From contig VFFE01008908.1 of the NCBI GenBank assembly GCA_008921705.1, positions 3,435,121-3,499,120 on the forward strand: 64,000 nucleotides of DNA, written 5' to 3'. Within the stretch, counting starts at the first letter, position 1. Each line of letters opens with the position of its first letter. Source of the DNA: Burhinus oedicnemus. Lineage: Eukaryota > Chordata > Aves > Charadriiformes > Burhinidae. The notes under the pieces were generated by a model that was not told where the DNA came from, made no database searches, and saw nothing but the letters and a program-made list of their open reading frames with translations. The position numbers were made by a program, and so were the translations under genes. This document shows, piece by piece, positions 13,561 through 26,564 of the stretch.

Positions 13561-16500
13561 CTTTGAGCAGATGTGGTCTCCTGAAGAAACACCTGGATGC
13601 AGATCTGGATCCTGATGCCATGCCCACACCTTTCAGGCTGCAGCTGTAAAGACAAGGTGACAGTTGCCACCGCTGGCCCCCATGGAGGTGCTCCTGTTCA
13701 AGGTAGAAGGGACGTGGGCTCCAGGCTGGGACTGGCATACACAGCTCCCAGACATTTAACTCTGAGCAGATGGTCGCTGGGGTACATGAAGGAAATAAAA
13801 TGGTACTAAAACAATGCATTTGTGCTAAATAAAAATGCTAGCACTTAATGAGCCTCATCTTTTTCTGTGAGATAGGAGTGGAGGAACAGGAGCAGTGTGT
13901 TTATCATGCTGAAGGCATTGCAGGCTTTGACAGGAATGGAAATGAGAGGAAGGGAGGAAAAAGGATGGAGGTAGGGGAACAATATGCAGAATAGGGAACA
14001 GCTTGCCAGCTTCCTCCGAGGGTAACAGGGGAAGAGAGAGATTTTCATTAATGGATAACTGGCATTCCTCTACTTTTCAATTTTAACAAACCTTCTAATG
14101 ATAATTACAGACTTTCTGTATTTATAGAGACCCAGTGCGTGTGTAGACAATAGCGTCATCTACCAAGTCCTTTCTTCTGCCGCTATACAAATTCAGCCAT
14201 TATCTTTCATGCCCTTCATTAAAATATGAAAGGAGATAAGCAATATATAGCTATGTCATTTCCCAGTAGTAGGAGGGGAGGATCAGAATTAACTCTGGCT
14301 AAGGAGAGCCAAAAGAAAATCTGAAGAAAGAGTTAGAAGGAAAGGTAGGCAGAGCTGTGCTAGCACAAATTCCTGCTGTCAGCACTGGCTAATGCTTACG
14401 GGAATGATCAAAGGTGGAAAAAAAATGTGAGAGGACTATAAAACCACAAGGTTAATGCTCCAGAGAAGGAGACACCCAGCCCATGGGGGTCTCATCTGCA
14501 CTGGCCATGCCCAGCCAGGGAGAATTCCCATATAATCCTTTTTCTTGGTCTTCTTCAACAAACACACACCTTGGTGGGATAAAAAGCTGGACATTTTAAA
14601 CATCCTGTGCTCAGCAGAATTAGTCAAGGGACCCCTGTTTGGATTTATGGAGTAAGATGGGGCACAAATGATAGATTTCTGCCCAAAGGACTGTAGAGGA
14701 CGAGTAGCATAGCACCCGTAGCAGACACCCGGGCCAAATCAGGCTTTGGAGAAGTGCACATTTCTGGTTGGATCTAAACATTTTTTTTAACATTCATTAA
14801 ATGAGCTTTAAAAAGCCACTTTCCCCCCCTATTCTTATATAATTTCTTTTAGGGACTTGATATTAGTGAGATTAAAAAAAAACTTAAGAAAATTATTTTA
14901 AGGAATTTCTCACAACAATAGGCATCCTCATGTGCTTTCTCATGACACAGACTCACAAAATTAGTAGGATTCATAGAGCAAAGAGTCTTATGCCTGAAAT
15001 GTCTGTCAGTCTTCTGTCTCTACCAGCATACCAGAAAATTTTCTGTGGATCCTGGACATACTCTCCGAAGCTCAGGCTCCTGGCTGTCTCAGGGTTGTAA
15101 ACCAGAGCAGTCATCATTAAAAGGCACTTTAATCTTGGCTGTAATTTTTATACTGCAAAAAGCATTTGGATGATCAATTTGCATTAAAATAAGTCATCCA
15201 AAATATGGCACCTGCAGCCTCAGAGCTGTATGGGAAATTCACTGTAGCCGATGAGCACTGCGAGGAACATCTTTGGGGAGGTCATCCTTATCCCTGGTTA
15301 CCCTAAGGGCCCTCTGGCATTTTTCTTGTGCTTTTGATTTTTTACTGTCCTGTTACAAAACCATAACCATCTCTCTGCTCCCGGCAGCCAGAGCACATCT
15401 CTAAATCTTCCCCTTTCTGTTTACCTAAAGCAGCCTCCCCCCTTTCCAAAGCACAAATTGAGGTTCTGGATATCGGTCACCCAAAAAATGTCAGCATATC
15501 ATTTGAAACATCAAATACTTTGCTGGCTTTGTAAAATCTGTGAAAATAAAGGGAAATAGCTTACCGTCAACTTTCTATGTGCTTATAGACTATCTATAGT
15601 ATTTTTCAGTAGCAGGGAAGGCTCAGAGGCATCTTCTCTCTCTCAAAAGTAGTAATACGAATAAATTCATACCGATGATGTCCTATAGCATTGAAATCGC
15701 TTTGCTAGCTCTGAAGTGTAAATATTTTCATGTTCCCTGAGTGATCCTAGCCATGTATGGCTGTTTCTTTTGGAGTGCTGAATATTTACTGTTGATACCT
15801 TGGGAAGAAGATGCAGCGAGTGATAAGAATAACCCCTTTGCCGGGGGGTAGAATGGCAGCCGGAGGGAAAAGTGCCCTGTTTTGCTGAAGAGCCTCTAGT
15901 TCTGACGGCGACAAATCCACTGCAGCAGAGACGAGGCAGAGCCTCGCATCCTCCAAAAGTGCTGTAGAGGTTGCTGTGCAGTCAGTCATCGCGTGCCACG
16001 CTCCGGTGACAACGTTCGTCACCTGCCCTTCAACAAGGTTATCTAATGATAGTGCTTTTATTGATATCCCTAATGGTCACAGAAGAGGATGTTTGGCGGC
16101 AATTCTTCAAGAATCGGTTAAAAATAGCAACGACGCTACAAGGCTAGGCAGGAAGGTTGTAAGGGATCTCACAGAGAATTGCTAATCCATGTCTGCAGTT
16201 TCATTTCTCAGCCTTTGGTGACTGAAGTGTTGCTCCTTTCTCATGACTTTATAAACACCGTCACAGGGAAAGATTCAATGTTCAAGTTAAGGAAGTGATG
16301 GGACAAGGGGGAACCTAGACTGCAGAAATGACTGCGTATTTTCTGCTTTCTGCAAATCCTAAGCACTTCCAGAATTATTTTTCTGCTTAATTTTGCCTTT
16401 CTCGAAAGCTGAGTGCTTCCAAGCTAGCTGCCATTTCCATTTTTATTTAGCGTTTGTCCACTTCGTCATTCTTCAAGTTGCATTTTAATAATGTTACCAG

Positions 16501-19500
16501 AGGAGGCTATTTAAAATGAAAAGCAACTCATGTTCTTTCTTCGCTAAGATAAAAGCATTAAAGGAACCCAAGCACAGAAAGTGAATGCATTATTAGGGGA
16601 CGACATTTCTAAGCAGTGCATAACGATCATTGCGGCTGTGGTGTACTGGCGTCAGAGGAAAGCCGTAGTTGCCAGCTCACTACTGCTGTAGTCCAAAATT
16701 TTCTGACCCCATGGACCACTCAGCAAATGTGTATTGCTGTTTGCTGCTTTGTCCGCAGGGGGAAGGGGTGCCTTTGTTTGCTCCTTGGCTTCCTCCACCC
16801 CTGCAACGGCACCTGTGGCAGATACAGAGCAGAGCACTGCGCGGAAGCTGGACGTCAGATGCAAAGGCAGGTACATCTGTTCGGATGCCCAGTTCATGTT
16901 ACAACTGTTGCTTGATGACTTTGTTTTATATTAATTTAAGAATGTGAAAAACTGTGTTTCCCGTAGTGCTTTTGTACGGTGATGCGCTGCGGTACCCTGG
17001 CCTGAGAGCAGAGGTCTGGATAACAGGGAATCGCCCAATGTGGAGTCAATATAAATGCTAACGTGGCCCAAAAAAAGCAGAATGTTTTTCAAGGGCGTGA
17101 GCGTGTCACAGTGAAACACTGCTCCTGAGCCTGCCAAGGGCAAGGTGGAGGCAACAGCAGTTATTTCCCTCCCCGTATTGCTGGTTTGAGTCTGAAAAAC
17201 CTCAGGCAGGAGATTTCAGCCTTTGCTTTCTGCTTCCTCCACACTGGCCACAAGAGCCCTTGGGCAGCAGGCTGGATGCCGTGGCTCCGAACAAATCCTG
17301 CCAGCTCCCCAGCAGCACCGCACATCTCCTCCGGTGGGGCTGGCAGGCTCAGCCCCAGGAGCCCCACACACCAGTGCCTGCCCGGCTGCCTCAGCCCTGC
17401 CAAAAATAACATTTCAGCCCAGAAAAGCAGTGCCGAGCGACATTTCCTCTGGTAATGAGACCCACTGCAGGATGAAAAAGACCCTTCATCCTCCCTATCC
17501 CCTGCATCATTATTTTTTAATTGCTAAAGGTTTTAATTTTTTTTTTCTATATATTTTTCTTCCTTTGCTCCTTTGTGCCTGGCGCCAGGCTGTTGAACTG
17601 TAACGTTACACAACCACCGCCAGCCGTCTGCCTCGGGGAGGCTCACCGTAACCCAGATGTGTCACATGAAAGGAGAAGTTGGGCTTATGACAGTCGGAAA
17701 TGCTTTTGCCTACTCCTTAAAAAAAAAAACAACAAAACACAAACCTTCCCAGCTTCATCCTAATAGTACAGCTCAGAGTAATCCCTGCACAGTGCTCTGA
17801 GCTGCTGAATGAAAAGGATTCTTGTTGCTGTTTTATGTTGCTTTTCAAAGAAGATTTGGGTAATTAGGAAGAAAGTTGAAAACTACAGCACTTGGAAGAC
17901 TGAAGCATCACCCCCCCACCGGTGCCAGTCACCAGGACTTGATCAGTTATATTTCTCAAAGTCCTTGATCTGAACTGATTTTGCTTGGGCTCTCCCCACA
18001 AAGTCCCTATCAAAACATTTGCAGGGCTCGCTGCATCTTTGCTCATACAAGAGAGCGCTCTGTTTATGCCACTGAGTATGGCAACACAAAGCAAACTAGA
18101 ATTAATACCAAGAAAATACCAGTAGTTCTGACATGTATATCCCAAGGCATTAGGCAATTTAGGCATTAGATATATAGTACAATGGATGATCCAGGAAGAA
18201 ATAATCCTTGAAATGTAATGCAAAAGCAGAAGAAGTGTCAGAATAAATTGCCATATGAGCCAATAAAATTAAAAGTCAGACCCAAACCTATTTGAAATCA
18301 GTGATTCTTCTCACTGATTCAGTGAATAGGCTTTGAATCAGACCATAAATGAACCTCTGTGGCAATCTTGATGGATATCAGAAATAAGTCTGGTAATGAG
18401 AATATTAGAAGAAAAATAAAACCAGCTTGAAAATATCTCCCCGTGATTAACTCCTCCATGCCACTGTATAACACAAACAAGTATTTTTGCTGTTTAGCAA
18501 GTCTTTGGCATAGTTAAAAGTACAAATGACTTTTAAGGAAATTACGTTATCACCAGTTCCAGCTCCACATCTCACTGTAAGTTATTTCTCATCCTAAGTA
18601 ATGAATTCTGATCCTGTTATCCTATGAATATAACAGATAGTCCATACCTTTAGGGCAGATCTGCTTAAAAAATAAATAAAACCCAAATAAGGTCTGTCTC
18701 TATTACGTGGAAGGGAAATCTGTGCATGCACAACAAAACCTCCTAGTTTAAATGACCATGCATCGTACTACAATTCGCGTCATATTCAGGTCTGTTAGCT
18801 GGTGACATTCGCAGTGCAGATAAGAATGACTGGCAGTTATTTCTTTTGTATAATTTGATTATCAGCAAATACATTCTTTCGGCTTCTTGTTTTCTGATAT
18901 CATAATCAGTGGTGTCACTGTGAATTTGCATGCACAGAAACACGTTCAACTCTGTTCAGTTTCTTGAACAGAAAAAATTCCTTGAGCTTCTCAAGCTGTC
19001 AGTAAGCAGGAGGTCTTTAGACGTGGCCTCCAATTCATTCCCCTGCAAAAAATAATTCACAGTCCTATTGCTCCCTCTATTTCCTATGGACCAAGGCAAG
19101 GAGAGTACAGTTGTCATGGAGAGAGGAAAGCTCTGAAGCCACCAGGCACAAAGGTGAAGCATGGATTATGTCCGTGGTCTGACATCTTGCAAGCATCTGT
19201 CTTTCAGTCCATTATGAAATTCTTCCGCTTCACTTTGCTCTCAGGACCAGGGGACACAGAGCACATGACAGAAATGGATGAGAACTTGATTTCCACCAGG
19301 GTATGGGATTCCAGGGGCAACCCTAAAGGCTTGTGATTTTAAAAAATACTTTGGACAGAGGAGATAACCCTCCTTCAAGCTTTTCAGCCTCTGGCTTGGT
19401 GCTTGGCTACGCCAACAAGAAAAGGAAAAATAATCAGTATATGAAATGTCCCTATCGATAACATTGATATTCCTAGAAGAGGATTTCAAGAAGAATTTGT

Positions 19501-22212
19501 GAGCAAATTGGCTGGAATCATCTTCAAATTCTGTAGTACTGGCACACACTATGACATGTCATGGCTGACCTGACCCACAGGTACTCAAGCCTCTCCAGAG
19601 CTTTGCCATTAATTTCCAAAGGAGGATGATAAGAAGCAAAGTAGGATGAGTCTCACTCCCTCCCCACAGCCCTGACTCGTGCACTTGGCTCCCGCAGCCA
19701 GGATGGAGAGGTGCTACACAGACAGTGTGGCCTTTTATGTGGAACTTAGTCCTTTATTTAGCTAGAGGCAAGAGATGCTTTGACCTTTCTGGGCTAGGGT
19801 CTTTCAGTGGGACATGGTGGTGGGCGACCCGCCAAAGGCTCTGATGCATGGTCAAGTCAGCCGGGCTCCACAGGGTAGGGCACATCAGCCATCCCTACAC
19901 ACAGGCTTCATCTCAGGCAATTTACCTCCCATCTTTGGAGGGCTGAGGGGAGGGAACACCTGCAGGGACCCATACAACCTGTAACTGAGAGCCTCTGAGT
20001 GCCTCGGGCAGCGGGAGGCTGGTGGTGATGGTCCCAGCGAGACCGAAGCCCAGGGAGACAACTCATCGGGATGGCAGGATGCCTGTCAGCACCGGTGCTG
20101 CGAGGGGCTCTCCAACCACTGCACCACATCTAGGACTCAGTCCAGGAACTCCAAGAATCAGAAAATCAGCCAGACATGCTTGTGAAACATTATCTGACAC
20201 TCCCTGGCAATAATTCAGCGGTGTCCCCTTCACTCTGCACCATCAGTTCTGAAGAGCTCTCTTTTTACTCCTTGAAAAGCTAGAAAATCGCGTTTCATCA
20301 TGTCACTGGGGAGTTCAAGGAAAGCTGGTGTATTAATTAGACTTCCCTGCAGTTTAATCAATCATTGCTCCAGGCTTGGGATAGAAATACAGCAATTAAT
20401 CTTTCTTTCCTTGTTGTTTTTTTTTTTTCATCAAAAGATAACCATTTGAGCATCCCTTGTTAGCAGGAGAATAATCTTGCACTCAATTACCACAATTACT
20501 ACCATTATTTACAGCTTTACAATGTACCTTGCAAGTGACCGCACAGTCTGTACAACAAAACAGTGTGATTAGGCCAGCTAAGGAAGGGCTGGGATTAAAT
20601 ATCAACTTTAATTCTAGTCTTATAACCAAAGCTATGGGAATGAAGGGAGAAAACAGTGTCATTTGACTCCAGTAAGTCGTGTTTAATTCATGACTTATTG
20701 CAGTCTCATTGACCCTACTTACCGGTTTTTTAAGCAGAGTAGTGTTAAACAAAACCTTTGTCCAGCAAAAAATTAGGAAAGAGCCCAAGCCATATAGTGA
20801 GATATTGGCTAATGCATATAATTAATCACCATTCCTGCAACTTCAGCCCTGTGGGAAGCCCTTTATGTCCAGATGGATTTCATGGGGATTTTTGCATTCT
20901 TCATCCCCATTTTCTCTGGGAAGCTGCTGTTAGGCAATCTTCTCCACATCGGCCATAAGGACTGCTGGGTCTGGAGTGCTCTGGGAAGAGCTAATGACTA
21001 TCGTAAAGTTTCACACGTCTCCTTAACTTATGGAGAAGACAGCGGCTCGGCTGGCCCCACGCCAGCTCTGCTGTACGCCAGGGCCGTGATGGATCTGCAG
21101 CCACATGCAAAGTTCAGCAGCTAGTTTATTGGGGCTGCCATGCTAATGCGCTGTCTTGACACCACCACAATATGCTTGAAATTACTTTTATGGATAAAGC
21201 AGAGTGACTGATAATTCCAAGGAGGAATTATTTTAGGTTTGGCACCTTCAGTCCGTGCAATTTCCAGCTGCTCAGCAGATTAATATTTTGCATTTTAACC
21301 TTTACATCCATCTTCAGATACCATTGTATCCAAAAGAAAATGCTTTGAAAAAATTTGCAGACCTAAGCTGGGTGAAAGACTTTAAATAATGTAAAGCTCT
21401 TAAAGAACAAAGAGTTCATTATGTAGGTCTAAAACTGTTCATTTATTTGTAACTAGGACCTTAAAGAAAAATCTGTCAAAGTACACCCAAATATATCATT
21501 GCCTGAGTAGCCCTAACAAGGAAGAGATTTTGTTTCTCTTTCAATATTTCATCAAGAAAGCAATCTCAAGCAACCAACGAAGCATTTTTGCAACAAGATT
21601 CCTGAGTACTCTCAACAGATTGAAATTAGAAAATGAAAACTGCTGGTTAAAAAATGAGAAATAGAAGTATTGTAATGCATAATTCGTATTTGCTTTTACG
21701 TTTTGCAGCATTGTTTCTGTTTGGGATAAACAGCATATTTCAGCCATTTATTTACAATGTAAACATTTACAAAGTGGAAGTGTATGAATCAGGCTGTTGT
21801 TATTGCTTTGTCTTTAACATCTGATTACTTCAAGCCATGGTTTGTTCTAGGTATGAAGCAAAGCTGAGGTCTATATTCTACCAGTCTGCCTGTTACTCTG
21901 CCTAACCTCAGCCTTCACTGCGGCCCCCATTTCTTTAACAGGAAAAGGCCCAACTCACCCTACAGCTCTGGAAGCTGGGATAAAATTGCTGTAACACAAA
22001 TATTTCCCAGAGTGGCCGTGTGCGCTTGTCTGCACACAGTTCAGTGAATCGGGGGCCACAACGGGAGATGTGCAGTGATTAGTTTATAACACATTTATTC
22101 ACTTTAATGTAATTGTGTATTAAACAAAAAAAAAAAGTGGGTCAGAACCTGCTTACTGCCATGAATTACTGAAAGCATCTGGTATGGCAAATTGCCAGCA
22201 CTCGCATACAGG
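13561..22212. other. Intergenic, unique sequence, no gene called
   Basis: About 8.6 kb without a supported gene. Poly(T)-rich stretches occur near 17528-17560 and 20417-20432, and an A-run near 22126. The 16650-16950 and 17160-17460 blocks are moderately GC-rich with overlapping frames of up to 126 codons on both strands; none carries a domain I know. A TATA-rich, TAAT-rich block lies at 18150-18560. No tRNA or snRNA fold was recognised. Confidence 0.5.
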
Positions 22213-22570
22213 TCACAGAATCACAGAATCACAGGGGTTGGAAGGGACCTCTGGAGATCATCTAGTCCAACCCCCTGCCAGAGCGGGGTCACCTACAGCA
22301 GGTTGCACAGGATGACGTCCAGGCGGGTTTGGAATGTCTCCAGAGTCGGACTCCACCACCTCCCTGGGCAGCCTGTGCCAGTGCTCTGCCACCCTCAAAG
22401 CAAAGAAGTTCCTCCTTGTGTTCAGATGGAACTTCCTATGGTCAAGTTTGTGCCCGTTACCTCTTGTCCTATCACGGGGCACCACTGAAAAAAGACCGGT
22501 CCCATCCTCCTGGCACCCTCCCTTTAAGCATTTGTAAACGTTGATGAGATCCCCCCTCAGCCTTCTCCTC
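22213..22570 (-). mobile_element. CR1 LINE, 5'-truncated 3' end (lineage with GTGATTCT tail)
   Basis: Read on the minus strand, the element ends in GATTCTGTGATTCTGTGA, the octamer-type CR1 3' terminus, preceded by the standard GGTCCCTTCCAACCCC-like segment (here AGGTCCCTTCCAACCCCTGT). The coding part gives [18 protein letters not shown], then [20 protein letters not shown] and [14 protein letters not shown], the C-terminal end of the CR1 reverse-transcriptase ORF. The copy is broken off at about 22570, so only about 360 bp remain. Wording such as [12 protein letters not shown] and NVYKCLKGG separates it from the two other CR1 copies in the window. Like most CR1 copies it lacks a target-site duplication and is inactive. 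Confidence 0.93.
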
Positions 22571-25500
22571 ACAGATGCTGCGTTGAGAATGGTTAATAAA
22601 GGCAGTGAACCTGTGATGGAGTGCGGGATTTGTGACAGACCCGAGGCTGGGGTAGCTCAGGCCGTGGCCTCGGTGGCCCCACGCTCCCCAGGGAGCACAG
22701 CTCCGCAAGCCCCCACCTCTGCAGACAGCACAGTTTGGGCTCTAACAGGTTGTAATTTATTTGTAATTTTGTTACCACAAGAAGCCATTAGTTGTGCATT
22801 AGGTTACCCAGTATCTTTGCAATGTTGTCATTTATTAGGTACTTCTCTGGATTAATATTTATTGTTATTGCTGTGTTTATTATCATTCTAATGGTTATTG
22901 ATATCGTTGTGCTTATTTCGTGTATCATGAACTTCAGTATATTAGCATCTGGGGTGGGACTGGGCAGGGTCTAGCATGACATGGCTGTGAGCTGCAGGTT
23001 TTTAAATGCTGCCAGCCCCGGGCTTTGCTTTCGAGGGTCTCGGTGCGGGGCTGAGGATGTCCTGTCCTGAGGTCAGCTCATGGCAGCCGGGCCACGGCCA
23101 TCAGGAGGGATTTCCCTCTGCTGCAATCCCTACCCAAGGCCCACAGGGAAAAGTACCCCATTTTGGATGGATGCTGAGCCCCAGGGTGGCTAAAGGGCAT
23201 CCTCGGACTGTCCCTGCGACCAGGCTCCTTTGAAAGAGTTCACCAGCACTTAGCCAGTTCAGCAGCTGAGATGCAGCACTTCATTCAGAGCAACTCTATT
23301 CCCACCTGCCCAGGGACAACTGAACCGCAAGACATCCCACCCAGATTGCTGATCAATTAACTCTCCATAATTGATTCTTGGCTCTTCTCTTTAGTGCTGT
23401 TTTAGTCAAACCTGCGGCAGAGCCCAAGATGCTGAACTAAATGAAGTCTGGCTGCTGATGTGGTGGCACGTAGCAGCTCTGCCGCCACAGCTGGGAACAG
23501 ACCCCGCTGAACGGGACTTCTACTTTTTTTCCACTTATTCAGCAAATGGAATGGTTATCAGCATCGGCTCAGCCCTGCGCTCTTCCTCGCCGGCAGCCGG
23601 GACTTGGCCCAATTTCTGAGCACCCCTGGCTGCTGGCGACCCCCAGCCGGAGTCTTAGAAAAATTTAGAAATATCTGTATCCATAATTTTCCTATAGGAA
23701 AAGTTGAGAGGGAGATATTTTGATAAATGCTGAGTCCTTATTACAACCCATCAACGCCAAGGAAAGTCCTGCTTGCAAGATGAAAAGATGAAACCACTCT
23801 CTGATCTTAAATTACAAAAAATGTATTTGATAACTTTTAACAATAATGATTTTCCGGTCTTCACTGCCATAAATGATCTTGACGGTGTCGCTCAAACTTA
23901 TTGAAAGCTAATATATTAGACCAGCAAATTCAATTTCCTTATGAGGAGACTGACAGAACTGAGCTCTGCTATTTGTCCTCCTTTTCCCCTCTTCCTTATC
24001 AGATGGCCAGAGTCTGGTTTTGTGGTCTTTACTGGCTTCTTTGGATGACCCAAGGCAGCAGTCATCAGATGCTTTGGTGGGTTTTCCTTTTTCCTTTTTT
24101 CCACAATGATGCATACAAAAAAAGCTTGAAAAACTTCAGGTCAGAACATGAGGTGGGAGTCCTCAACTTTCTAGCATAGTAACTGTTGAGGCAAAACGTT
24201 CTGTTTTCTTCTGGTTTATGACTAAAGCAAGCAAAACCTCCAATATTCACATACTGGCCCATCTCATTCCCACTATGAACAACCTTTTTAGAGAGTTTAT
24301 GGATTTCCATGAGCCGTGAGTTTCACAGGAGGTTTCATGTTCTCCTATGCATTTTTCAAAAGCTGTAATTTTAAACTTTTGAAGGACATATGCCCAGCAC
24401 CATGTAATTATGAGACTAAGTGACCCAGGTCTCCCAGCCTGCAGCCCCCAACCCCAGCTGCATGCCCTGATGGTGCCACCGGAGATTACTGTTAGATGAC
24501 ACAGGTCTTCACAACATGGTATTTCTTGAATGCTTTTCTGGCAGTGAGATAAGGACAGGGCTGATAAGCACGTGGCTGGGCTCTGGCAGCATCCTTGCCC
24601 CTTGGGAAGACGTCAGTGCTTCTGCTCCTGGACCATTGCCTTCAGCCCCTTGCAGAGGCAGGCACGTGCAAGTGAGGTTTGTTATCTATGGCTTATGCTC
24701 AGACACGTGTGTGCCATTTGTACTATATTTGTATCTTCTCCGTGATCAATACATGGAAGAATAAATAGATCTGTCAGTTAATTTCAGAGTGGAAAACATT
24801 TTGTTCCAGCATCTTTCCTTCCTTAAGGCAGTTGGAATAGCGAAGGTATATTATTTTTATTCAGTGCTTGAGGTTACAAGACAAATTAAAATAACAGCGC
24901 GTTCCAAATGAGATTGCAATATATGTATTGGGTTTCTTTTATTTGATTCCTTTGCCTGGGATATTAAATTGAACTGACTAGTCACATACTTCACAGAGCA
25001 GTGAATTATTCACAGGAAAGCTTGAATTGCAGTTAATTTAGCCTCCTGCAACCCCCAGTTAAACCGTCGTTTTCATGGACTGTGACTCCAGGTCTGGAGA
25101 GCTGCAGCTTTGGACCTTGTGGACTGGATGTCTGCGATGTTCAGCACTTGGGGGTCCAGGGCTGCTGCAGGACGAGCACCTGATGGAAAGCTGAGACAGG
25201 ATATTCCCAAGGGCTGTACAACGGGAGGTTAGCTTGCCTCGCAGAAGTAACACTGGGTCTGGCTAGAGTTTGGCTGAATAAAATGTCCCAAACAGCATCT
25301 TCTGTACTAACATGCTCTCAGTGCTTGCAGAAGTAATGAGAACTGGAGGTAAAAGTAGCAGATGCTCAGCTCTGCTGAAAATTAGAGACTTTATCCTCCG
25401 CCCAGACAGTCCGGTGCAAAACAACTCCTTGCTGTAACGGAGACAGATTTCAGTCTTTTTAGAGAAGGCCAAACCCCTCCTGCTCCACGCTTGATACATC

Positions 25501-26520
25501 CCACTCCAGCTTTCCTCTGCACCGTCGGTGTTGCTAGACCCTCCGTTTCTGTTGTGTACATAAGAAAGCAAAAAATAAAGCAGTCGATTTTGCAGCTCCA
25601 ATTTTAGCCGTATTTTCACAGTTACTATTGTGCCAGAACTCCACATGACACAAAGAAATCTAGTAGGTCAGCAGCTTGAAAATAAAGTCTAATTTTATAT
25701 TTAGGCAAGTTATATAAGCATTTGCTAATTAAGAAAAGTGTTTGCCTATCATTCTCCCTGAAGAGAAAAACACACACAGTACTTGAGAGGTCCCTTAAAG
25801 TTAAAACCAGAATTGCTCAGAATTGCCCTTTCCATAAAAGATTTCTAAGAAATTTTCACAGGCCACATCAATATTTAAAAATAAAATCAAGTGTTATGTT
25901 TGAAAACATAGTGAGAAATGTGTTGGGTTTTAAGTAGCAGAAGATGATAATGTTAGCACCTCTGCTAACAAAATCTCTGAAGCACTTGAAAGGACCCAAT
26001 TAAATTAACAGGGACTTTTTGTTTTCTGCTTTTCATGCCGTAAAAGTAATTTGGCTCTCCTTGGCTGGTGATTTCAATGGAGCTGAACCGGTAACCAATT
26101 TGCCAGCAAGACAGAGGCGGTAAAAATTTTAAAAGGCCTCCGGTTTTCACTGTACGTGAATAACTAGTGGGATTACTTTTGGAAAATAAGCTGAATTCTG
26201 TGATGCATCTTCAGTCAATGGGGAAAAATACCACTCATGACAGCAGCATAGCTGCTCCTGGCTGGAGGGTGGAGCACCAGACCGTACGTTTCTCAGCACG
26301 GCAGGACTGGAATGGCGCGAGTCAGAAATCTCCTTTTCCTCGTGAGAGACCAACCCAGGCAGAGTGAGGGGGACGATCGCGGGGTGACCGGGCAGAGTAA
26401 GCAGAGCATCGTGGCTTTGTACACAGTGGTGGTGAGGATGCCGTGGCAAACAGCAGTTGCCGTTACACTTCATAGTAAAGGTGAATTTATAGATTATAAA
26501 GAACCAGCTGCTAGTTTATG

Positions 26521-26564
26521 AATCAATTTTACAGACTGTCAATCAATCAATTTTACAGGCTGTC
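26521..26564. repeat. 24-bp-period tandem duplication
   Basis: AATCAATTTTACAGACTGTC at 26521-26540 is repeated with one mismatch (GGCTGTC) at 26545-26564 after the spacer AATC. Confidence 0.9.

Noticed and set aside
25138..25160. GTTCAGCACTTGGGGGTCC as a REST/RE1 element
   Set aside because: Only the left half fits; the right half GGACAGCGCC-type core is missing.
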